This document shows positions 1 through 5,655 of a DNA stretch of 7,973 nt, one piece after another. The stretch is from the NCBI GenBank assembly GCA_029059965.1, contig JAIDUY010000533.1, positions 1-7,973 on the forward strand, given 5' to 3'. Both the position numbers and the translations under genes were made by a program. The DNA is from Muribaculaceae bacterium (GTDB taxonomy: Bacteria; Bacteroidota; Bacteroidia; Bacteroidales; Muribaculaceae). Under the pieces are notes generated by a model. That model was not told the DNA's origin. It did no database searches and saw only the letters and a program-made list of their open reading frames with translations. Position 1 is the stretch's first letter. Each line of letters begins with the position of its first letter.

Positions 1-6
1 ATATAC

Positions 7-55
7 AAAAAGTAAGCCCAACTTCTGTCATGCAGGAAGTTGGACTCACCTTTTT
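7..55. terminator. Bidirectional intrinsic terminator hairpin
   Basis: Bases 18-25 (CCAACTTC) pair perfectly with 36-43 (GAAGTTGG). The stem extends outward, with two mismatches, through 12-16 and 45-49. The 10-base loop is 26-35. On the plus strand the stem is followed by five T at 51-55. On the minus strand it is followed by five T (complement of A7-A11). It can therefore stop transcripts from both sides: the small minus-strand gene ending at 61 and, by inference, a plus-strand gene ending to the left of the window. Confidence 0.85.
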
Positions 56-60
56 ATGGT

Positions 61-180
61 TTAGCGGACAGTAATAACTATTTTTTTGAATTCTTTCTCC
101 GGCGAGGAAGCCGCTGCGCCGAAAGCAATCGCGAGCATCGGAAGCAGCACATAATAGCGTATTCTCTTTGTCGCTGTCAT
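61..180 (-). CDS. Small 39-residue peptide with a hydrophobic N-terminal segment, function unknown
   Basis: An ATG at 180-178 opens 39 codons closed by TAA at 63-61. The peptide begins MTATKRIRYYVLLPML, continues AIAFGAAASSPEKEF and ends KKIVITVR. It has a basic start (K5, R6, R8), a hydrophobic stretch at about residues 9-24, then a charged tail. This resembles a signal peptide with an AAA/SS cleavage-like site near residue 24, or a single-pass membrane microprotein. I do not recognise a family. Support for a real gene comes from context: a full-consensus promoter ends about 28 bases upstream of the ATG, and a strong terminator begins 6 bases after the stop codon. The alternatives are a small RNA with a chance ORF, or the surviving 5' end of a larger decayed secreted-protein gene, though nothing coding-like follows the stop. 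No Shine-Dalgarno is seen, as is normal in this phylum. Confidence 0.6.
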   Translation of the reverse strand: MTATKRIRYYVLLPMLAIAFGAAASSPEKEFKKIVITVR

Positions 181-208
181 AGGTCTTGCATTTTATGGGT
201 TACGCAAG

Positions 209-240
209 CAAATATATAGACATTCGCACAAAGCTCCAAA
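209..240 (-). promoter_or_regulatory. Bacteroidetes-type promoter for the small peptide gene
   Basis: On the minus strand a TTTG box (complement of 237-240) is followed by exactly 20 bases and then TATATTTG (complement of 209-216). This matches the known Bacteroides vegetative consensus of a TTTG -33 box and a TAnnTTTG -7 box at both elements. Transcription should start near base 202, giving a leader of about 20-25 bases before the ATG at 180. The promoter lies wholly between the mfd stop codon and the small ORF. Confidence 0.75.
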
Positions 241-253
241 TATTTTGTCAGAT

Positions 254-286
254 TTTTCGACCAAACAACCAATAATGAGTCGAAAA
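254..286 (-). other. Weak hairpin just downstream of the mfd stop codon
   Basis: TTTTCGAC at 254-261 is perfectly complementary to GTCGAAAA at 279-286, giving an 8-base-pair AT-rich stem with a 17-base loop. It begins 3 bases after the mfd stop. On the minus strand no T-run follows the stem, so it is a poor intrinsic terminator. It might protect the 3' end, or mfd transcripts may run on into the hairpin at 7-55. Confidence 0.35.
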
Positions 287-288
287 GG

Positions 289-3200
289 TCAGATTGTATC
301 CATTTTCAGTATGCCGGAGAGGATGTCGACGGCGGCGCTGACGGTGAATACATTCGCAATGGCGAAGCTGCGACGGCCGTTGCGCTCGCGAATCTGCACC
401 CGCTCGGGGTTGCCCTGCAGATAGTTAAGCAGGCGTCCGAACATAGGACTCTGGTAGTAGGCCTTGTTGTCGTCGCCGACGAAGTAGATAAGCATCGAAC
501 CCTGCTTCAGCACGAGCTTCTCGATGCCGAGCTGCCGCGCCATGCGCCGCAGGCGAGGCACCTTGAGCAGCTCCAGCGCCACCTCGGGGATGCGGCCGAA
601 GCGGTCGCGCAGATGCTCCTCGAACTCGGCAAGCTGGTCGTCGCGCTCGATTTTGTCGAGTTCTTTGTACAGGTTGATACGCTCGGACGTCTGTGCGACA
701 TAGTCCGAGGGGAACAGCAGCTCGAGGTCGGTCTCGATGGCGCAGTCGGCCACGAAGTCGTCGGCGCTGTCCGAAGCGGCGTCGGCACCGGCAAGCTCGG
801 GGAACTCCTCGGTGCGCAGCTCCGTGACGGCCTCGCGCAGAATCTTCTGATAGGTCTCGTAGCCAAGGTCGGCGATGAATCCGCTCTGCTCGGCGCCGAG
901 CAGGTTGCCGGCGCCACGTATGTCGAGGTCCTGCATGGCTATGTGTATGCCCGAACCGAGGTCGGAGAAGCTCTCGATGGCGTCCAGACGGCGCCGGGCG
1001 TCGGGACTCAGGAGCAGACCGGACGGAATGGTCAGATAGCAGAAGGCCTTGCGGCTGCTTCGGCCCACGCGCCCGCGCAGCTGGTGCAGCTCGCTCAGGC
1101 CGAAGTTGTGGGCGTTGTTGATGATGATGGTGTTGACATTGGGCATGTCGATGCCGCTCTCGACGATGGTAGTGGCAAGGAGTATGTCGTAGTCGTGCGC
1201 CACGAAGTCGCTGATGGACTTCTCGAGTTTTTCGGGTGGCATCTGCCCGTGCGCCACCACCGTGCGCGCGTCGGGCACAAGGCGGCGTATCATTGCCTCG
1301 AGGTCGAACAGGCCCTCGATTCGGTTGTTGATGAAGAACACCTGGCCGCCGCGCGCCAGCTCGAAGTTGATGGCCTCGGCCACGAGGTCGTCGCTCAGTG
1401 CGTCCACGCTGGTGATGATGGGATAGCGGTTGGGCGGCGGCGTCGAGATGGTGCTAAGGTCGCGCGCCCCCATGAGCGAGAACTGGAGCGTACGCGGAAT
1501 GGGCGTGGCGCTCATGGTCAGCGTGTCGATATTGACTTTGAGCTGCTTGAGGCGCTCCTTGACGGCCACGCCGAACTTCTGCTCCTCGTCCACGACAAGC
1601 AGGCCGAGGTCCTTGAACTTCACGCTCTTGCCGATGAGCTTGTGCGTGCCGATGATGATGTCGATTTTGCCGGCCTCGAGGTCGGCGAGTATGGCCTTGA
1701 CTTCCTTGGGGCTGCGTGCGCGGCTGAGGTAGTCCACCCGCACGGGGAAGTCGGCAAGGCGTTTGGCGAAGGTATGGTAGTGCTGGTAGGCCAGTACGGT
1801 GGTGGGGACGAGTACGGCCACCTGCTTGCCGTCGGCCGCAGCCTTGAAGGCGGCGCGGATGGCGATTTCGGTCTTGCCGAAGCCTACGTCGCCGCAGATG
1901 AGGCGGTCCATGGGGCGGTCGCTCTCCATGTCGGCCTTGACGGCGGCCGTGGCCGTGAGCTGGTCGGGAGTGTCCTCGTAGATGAACGAGGCCTCCAGCT
2001 CGTGCTGCATGTAGCTGTCGGGCGAGTAGGCGAAACCCTTCTCGTCGCGGCGGGCGGCGTAGAGCTTGATGAGGTCGCGGGCTATGTCCTTGAGCTTGCT
2101 CTTGGTGCGGTCCTTCATCTTGGTCCAGGCACCGGAGCCCAGACGGTAGATTTTGGGAGTCGCGCCTTCCTTTCCCCGGTATTTGGCAAGCTTGTGCAGA
2201 TTGTGGATGGACACCAGCAGGATGTCGTTGTTGGCGTACTCGAGTTTTATCATCTCGCACATCCTGCCGTTGTTCTGCATGCGCAGCAGACCGGCAAAGA
2301 CGCCCACGCCGTGGTCGACGTGCACGATATAGTCGCCGGGCTCAATCTGGCCGAGCTCGCGCAGGCTCAGCGCCATCTTGCCCGAGCGGGCGCGGTCGCT
2401 GCGGAGGGTGTACTTGTGGAAGCGGTCGAAAATCTGATGGTCGGTGAATACGCACAGCTTCTGCTGATGGTCCACGAAGCCCTCGTGCAGGGTGCCGTCG
2501 ACGGCCTCGAAGCTGATATCGTCGCCGCGGTCGGCGAAGATTTCGCGCAGGCGGTCGAACTGGCGCGGGTTGTCGCTTAATATATAGATGTGGTAGCCGT
2601 CGGCCATGAAGCGCGTGAAGCTCTCGGCTATGAGGTCGAAATTCTTGTGATAGATGCCCTGCGGACTCATGTCGAGGCTCATGGTCGGCAGCTTGGGGCG
2701 CGACGGCAGTCCGTCGCCGGGCTTGGCTGCCGTGAACTCCATGGTGCGGAAAGCCTCGAGCTGCGTGGCGAAAGTGTCGGCGTCGATGACAAGCTCGAGC
2801 GCGTCGGCATCGCCCTCGCCGGCAAGCAGGGTGAAGCCCGAGATATCGGTATCGGCGATGGCGCGCACACGACCCTGGGTACGCTCGCGGTCGCGCAGCG
2901 CTATGAGGCTGTCCTGCGGGATGAAGTCGAGCAGCGACTGCAATGTGCCCTTGCCCACGACTCCGGCAGTCAGCTCGACACTTTCGTGGCGGCTCTCGGA
3001 GAGCTGCGTCTCGACGTTGAAGCTGCGTATAGAGTCGATTTCGTCGCCGAAAAAGTCCAGACGCAGAGGCAGTTCGGCCGAGTAGCCGTATATATCCACT
3101 ATCGAGCCGCGCACGGCATACTGCCCTGGCTCGTAGACATAGTCGGTCTCGGTGAATCCGTTGTCGCGCAGCCAGTGCTCCAGCTCGCGCATGTCGCGTC

Positions 3201-3639
3201 GCTCGCCCCGTCGCAGGCGCAACGTACGCGATTCGAGTTCCTCGCGCCGCGCCACAGTCTCGGCGATGGCGTCGGGATAGGTGACAAGGAAACTCAGGCT
3301 GCCCTCGGCAAGACGCCGCAGCGCCTCGGTGCGCAGAATCTGACTGGGAGGATCGGGCTGGCCGTACTTGATGTCGCGTTTGAAGCCCGACGGCAGCATG
3401 GCCACAGCCTCCTCGCCGGCAAGGCGGCACAGGTCGTAGAACAGGTATCCGGCATCGTCGAGGCTGTCGCCGACAACGACGGTCAGAGGCTGGCGCGCTC
3501 CGCCGAGCATCGACAGCACGACGGCGGCGCCCGAACCGGCGACTCCCGTCAGCATCGACGACGGCCTGGCCGCGAGCGAGCGCAGAGCCTTGCGCCGCGC
3601 AGCGGTGTCTATCAGCGCGCAGAGTTCTTTGATTTCCAT
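289..3639 (-). CDS. mfd: Transcription-repair coupling factor Mfd (DNA translocase)
   Basis: Mfd recognises RNA polymerase stalled at DNA lesions, pushes it off using ATP-driven translocation, and recruits UvrA to start nucleotide excision repair in the cytoplasm. The 1116 residues compare with about 1150 in E. coli. Domains in order: a UvrB-like N-terminal module (about 1-340) including YAVRGSIVDIY at 174-184, whose R177 lies in the UvrA-contacting surface by analogy with E. coli; the RNA-polymerase-interacting domain with GDYIVHVDHGVG at 435-446; and the translocase. Translocase motifs are GDVGFGKT Walker A at 583-590, DEEQ at 684-687, SATPIPRTL at 710-718, TIVESGIDMPNVN at 824-836, QLRGRVGR at 853-860 and LDIRGAGNLLGAEQSG at 905-920. 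The C-terminal regulatory domain follows from about 965. All motifs look intact. The ATG at 3639 lies 12 bases after the protease stop codon and no separate promoter is seen, so the two genes are probably co-transcribed with mfd second. Confidence 0.97.
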   Translation of the reverse strand: MEIKELCALIDTAARRKALRSLAARPSSMLTGVAGSGAAVVLSMLGGARQPLTVVVGDSLDDAGYLFYDLCRLAGEEAVAMLPSGFKRDIKYGQPDPPSQILRTEALRRLAEGSLSFLVTYPDAIAETVARREELESRTLRLRRGERRDMRELEHWLRDNGFTETDYVYEPGQYAVRGSIVDIYGYSAELPLRLDFFGDEIDSIRSFNVETQLSESRHESVELTAGVVGKGTLQSLLDFIPQDSLIALRDRERTQGRVRAIADTDISGFTLLAGEGDADALELVIDADTFATQLEAFRTMEFTAAKPGDGLPSRPKLPTMSLDMSPQGIYHKNFDLIAESFTRFMADGYHIYILSDNPRQFDRLREIFADRGDDISFEAVDGTLHEGFVDHQQKLCVFTDHQIFDRFHKYTLRSDRARSGKMALSLRELGQIEPGDYIVHVDHGVGVFAGLLRMQNNGRMCEMIKLEYANNDILLVSIHNLHKLAKYRGKEGATPKIYRLGSGAWTKMKDRTKSKLKDIARDLIKLYAARRDEKGFAYSPDSYMQHELEASFIYEDTPDQLTATAAVKADMESDRPMDRLICGDVGFGKTEIAIRAAFKAAADGKQVAVLVPTTVLAYQHYHTFAKRLADFPVRVDYLSRARSPKEVKAILADLEAGKIDIIIGTHKLIGKSVKFKDLGLLVVDEEQKFGVAVKERLKQLKVNIDTLTMSATPIPRTLQFSLMGARDLSTISTPPPNRYPIITSVDALSDDLVAEAINFELARGGQVFFINNRIEGLFDLEAMIRRLVPDARTVVAHGQMPPEKLEKSISDFVAHDYDILLATTIVESGIDMPNVNTIIINNAHNFGLSELHQLRGRVGRSSRKAFCYLTIPSGLLLSPDARRRLDAIESFSDLGSGIHIAMQDLDIRGAGNLLGAEQSGFIADLGYETYQKILREAVTELRTEEFPELAGADAASDSADDFVADCAIETDLELLFPSDYVAQTSERINLYKELDKIERDDQLAEFEEHLRDRFGRIPEVALELLKVPRLRRMARQLGIEKLVLKQGSMLIYFVGDDNKAYYQSPMFGRLLNYLQGNPERVQIRERNGRRSFAIANVFTVSAAVDILSGILKMDTI

Positions 3640-3651
3640 ATCACAAGGCGC

Positions 3652-5310
3652 TTAACGGGCGGGGCGCAGCACGGCGCGGTAGGCCGCGGGGTCGGCCAGC
3701 AGCTCGCGGGCGCGCGTCAGCACGCTGTCGCGGCCTATATTACGGCTTACGAAATCACTGTCCGAAAAATAGCGGCGTCCCAGTTCGCTCTCGAGGAGCA
3801 TGGTGATGTCGGCGCGGTCGCGTTCGAGGTCGTGCGCGAGGTCATGGCGCAGCACGGCAGCAAGGGCGTCGATCTGCGCGGCCACGCTGTCGGTCATGTA
3901 GCCCTCGGCCTCGGCGGTGCGGCGCAGCAGGTCGATGGCCATGTCGCAGCGGCGGTCATAGTTGAAGCGGTCGGGTGTGGCGAACTCGCGGAAGGACTCG
4001 AACACGGCGCTGTCTGCCAATACGGCATCCACTGCAGGAGCCTCGGGATGCGCGGCATAGTAGCGGTTGGCGAAGTCGAAAATGGTGGAGCTTCCCAAAA
4101 GCTGATTGGGCAGCGAGCCTATCTCGTGCGAAGACGCGACAATGTCGGGAGTGATGCCGCCGCCGTCGCGCACGATGCGTCCGGCGCGGGTGGTGTAGGC
4201 GGTGGTGAGGCTGTCCGGCGTACGCGTGGGAGTACCGTCCTCGTTGCGCTCGGCATAGTTGAGAGCCTGGATAAGGCGGCCCGACGGTATGTAGTAGCGT
4301 GCGGTGGTGAGCTTGAGCAGGTCGTCGTAGGGCAGCGGGCGGGTGCTTTGCACCAGACCCTTGCCGAAGGTGCGTTCGCCGAGGACGACGGCGCGGTCGA
4401 GGTCCTGCAGCGCTCCGGACACAATCTCCGAGGCAGAGGCCGTGCCACCGTCGACAAGTACCACGAGGGGCACGTCGGCAGCGATAGGACGGCGCGTGGT
4501 CTTGTAGATGCTCTCCTCGACCTCACGTCCGCGGGTGCGCACTATCTCCGTGCCCTTGGGCACGAACAGTCCGGCAATCTGGACAGCGCCGTCGAGGAGG
4601 CCGCCGCCATTGCCGCGCAGATCCAGCACCAGGCCCTTGAGCCCGGGATGCTGCTTCAGCTCTGTCACAGCCTGCTTGACGTCGCGGGCGGCGTTCTCGC
4701 TGAAAGTGGTGAGCATGATGTAGCCCACGCTGTCGGGCAGGATGCCGCTGAAAGGCACGGGCTCGGTGACGATCTTCTCGCGGGTGATTTCGAAACTCAG
4801 CAGCGAGTCGGCACCCACCCACGGGCGGGCGACGTCGACACGTACCTTCGTCCCGGCCTGACCGCGCAGACGGCGGCTCACGGATGTAATATCGGTGTTG
4901 GCACGCACAGTATCGCCGTCGACGGCAAGGATGACATCGCCGCGGCGCAGTCCGGTGCGGCGTGCCGGCGAGTTCCAGCTGGGCTCGGCGATGATGATGT
5001 TGTCGCCGCGCTTGCTGATGACCGAGCCAATGCCTGCGTAGCCCGAGGCCGAGAGCGACAGCAGTTCGTCCTGGTCGTCGCTCGGATAGTACTCGGTATA
5101 CGGGTCAATCTGATAGAGCAGAGCGCCTATGGTTCCGTCCATCAGCTTCTCGACCTCCAGAGTATCGACATAACCCGTCTGAAGCTCCTTGACTATACTG
5201 TTCAATGTATTGAGCTTGCGTGCGAAACGGTCCTTGCTGTCCGACGCCGAAGCGCTGACGCCAAGAATCGCCGCAAGCACCGCTACAAAAAGTATTCGTG
5301 ATGTTTTCAT
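3652..5310 (-). CDS. Carboxy-terminal processing peptidase, S41 family with PDZ domain (Prc/CtpA type)
   Basis: This is a serine endoprotease that trims or degrades envelope proteins from their C-termini; its specific substrates cannot be read from sequence. The 552 residues begin with a signal peptide (MKTSRILFVAVLAAILGVSA, cleavage likely after A22 in ASA), so it acts outside the cytoplasm. A PDZ domain spans about 85-165 (GYAGIGSV, then LRRGDVILAVDGD). The S41 core follows, with LDLRGNGGG at 229-237, catalytic Ser292 in GGTASASEI (288-296) and catalytic Lys317 in ERTFGKGLVQ, 25 residues apart as in characterised Ser-Lys CTPs. After GGGITPDI (383-390) there is a roughly 160-residue mostly helical tail seen in many Bacteroidetes homologues. 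The ATG at 5310 is preferred over an upstream in-frame ATG at 5376, because the signal peptide starts exactly here and a promoter places the transcript start near 5358, downstream of 5376. It is the first gene of the operon with mfd. Confidence 0.93.
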   Translation of the reverse strand: MKTSRILFVAVLAAILGVSASASDSKDRFARKLNTLNSIVKELQTGYVDTLEVEKLMDGTIGALLYQIDPYTEYYPSDDQDELLSLSASGYAGIGSVISKRGDNIIIAEPSWNSPARRTGLRRGDVILAVDGDTVRANTDITSVSRRLRGQAGTKVRVDVARPWVGADSLLSFEITREKIVTEPVPFSGILPDSVGYIMLTTFSENAARDVKQAVTELKQHPGLKGLVLDLRGNGGGLLDGAVQIAGLFVPKGTEIVRTRGREVEESIYKTTRRPIAADVPLVVLVDGGTASASEIVSGALQDLDRAVVLGERTFGKGLVQSTRPLPYDDLLKLTTARYYIPSGRLIQALNYAERNEDGTPTRTPDSLTTAYTTRAGRIVRDGGGITPDIVASSHEIGSLPNQLLGSSTIFDFANRYYAAHPEAPAVDAVLADSAVFESFREFATPDRFNYDRRCDMAIDLLRRTAEAEGYMTDSVAAQIDALAAVLRHDLAHDLERDRADITMLLESELGRRYFSDSDFVSRNIGRDSVLTRARELLADPAAYRAVLRPAR

Positions 5311-5364
5311 AAGCAAAAAATGCGCACCTACGTATATATAACGCACATATGCGCGCGTGGAGTG

Positions 5365-5396
5365 CAAAGTTAACATTTTTTCTTCACAAAACTAAA
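5365..5396 (-). promoter_or_regulatory. Promoter of the protease-mfd operon
   Basis: On the minus strand TAACTTTG (complement of 5365-5372) matches the TAnnTTTG box perfectly. Twenty bases upstream is TTTA (complement of 5393-5396), one mismatch from TTTG. A perfect TTTG also occurs but only 14 bases away (complement of 5387-5390), too close for the usual spacing. The predicted start near 5358 leaves a leader of about 48 bases before the ATG at 5310. This helps decide the start codon of the protease. Confidence 0.65.
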
Positions 5397-5405
5397 ACCG
5401 ACAGG

Positions 5406-5450
5406 ACTTATAAAACTTATAAGACCTATAAAACCTATAAGACCTATAGG
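5406..5450. repeat. Five tandem 9-base units, consensus ACCTATAAR
   Basis: The units are ACTTATAAA (5406), ACTTATAAG (5415), ACCTATAAA (5424), ACCTATAAG (5433) and ACCTATAGG (5442). They differ by one to three bases and drift in a graded order from ACTT- to ACCT- and from -AAA to -AGG. Perfect 8-base palindromes occur at 5416-5423 (CTTATAAG) and 5443-5450 (CCTATAGG). The array sits between two divergent promoters, 9 bases beyond the -33 box of the protease promoter. No open reading frame is supported here. Confidence 0.9.
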
Positions 5451-5451
5451 A

Positions 5452-5514
5452 CCTAACGCCTAAACCCTAACGCCTAACGCCTAACACCTAAACCCTAACA
5501 CCTAAACCCTAAAA
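5452..5514. repeat. Nine tandem 7-base units, consensus CCTAAMN (telomere-like)
   Basis: Directly after the 9-base array the period changes to 7. The units run CCTAACG, CCTAAAC, CCTAACG, CCTAACG, CCTAACA, CCTAAAC, CCTAACA, CCTAAAC, CCTAAAA. All share CCTAA, and three are CCTAAAC, the same permutation class as the plant telomere repeat. The minus strand carries ten runs of two or three G (including the run at 5515-5516) separated by 4-5 bases. The tract ends about 40 bases before the promoter of the plus-strand gene. Confidence 0.92.
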
Positions 5515-5553
5515 CCTCCAATCGTTAATTATTCTGAAATTATTTTGCTAAAT

Positions 5554-5585
5554 CTTGTAGATGACGGATTTTTAGCCTACCTTTG
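5554..5585 (+). promoter_or_regulatory. Promoter of the large exported protein gene
   Basis: TACCTTTG at 5578-5585 matches the TAnnTTTG box perfectly. Twenty bases upstream, CTTG at 5554-5557 is one mismatch from TTTG. The spacing equals that of the other two promoters in the window. Transcription should start near 5592, giving a leader of about 64 bases. Confidence 0.7.
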
Positions 5586-5590
5586 AGCCA

Positions 5591-5655
5591 ACCTTATACT
5601 GCAAAAAACAACTAACTCAAATACTTCATTATCTATTAACCTAAAAATCAGTAAC
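5591..5655 (+). promoter_or_regulatory. G-depleted, A-rich untranslated leader
   Basis: Only two of these 65 bases are G (5601 and 5651). The leader should therefore have almost no secondary structure. There is no Shine-Dalgarno sequence; instead A-rich stretches (AAAAAA at 5603-5608, AAAAA at 5643-5647) precede the ATG. Unstructured, A-rich leaders are known to favour translation in Bacteroidetes, which fits the biased codon use of the gene that follows. Confidence 0.6.

Noticed and set aside
247..295. A direct repeat GTCAGATT at 247-254 and 288-295 around the mfd stop codon
   Set aside because: Eight bases twice within 50 AT-rich bases is weak. There is no element between the copies beyond a small hairpin, so I do not read it as a target-site duplication.
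613..2580. A 655-codon open frame on the plus strand opposite mfd
   Set aside because: It is the exact antisense register of mfd and is open only because mfd rarely uses TTA, CTA or TCA. The translation is a low-complexity Val/Leu/Ala/Gly/Glu-rich string with no recognisable domain.
2590..5301. A 903-codon open frame on the plus strand opposite mfd and the protease
   Set aside because: The two minus-strand genes lie in the same frame, so their antisense shadows join across the 12-base gap. No promoter, domain or plausible composition supports a gene.
5311..5376. A 22-residue N-terminal extension of the protease from an upstream ATG
   Set aside because: It would put residues before a textbook signal peptide, and the promoter box at 5365-5372 overlaps its start, so the transcript would begin after that ATG.
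5406..5514. A CRISPR array
   Set aside because: The units are 9 or 7 bases and contiguous, with no unique spacers of 25-40 bases and no cas genes nearby.
5526..5542. A short dyad TAATT-N7-AATTA upstream of the plus-strand promoter
   Set aside because: Five-base AT-only arms are common by chance in an AT-rich spacer; it is too short to call an operator.
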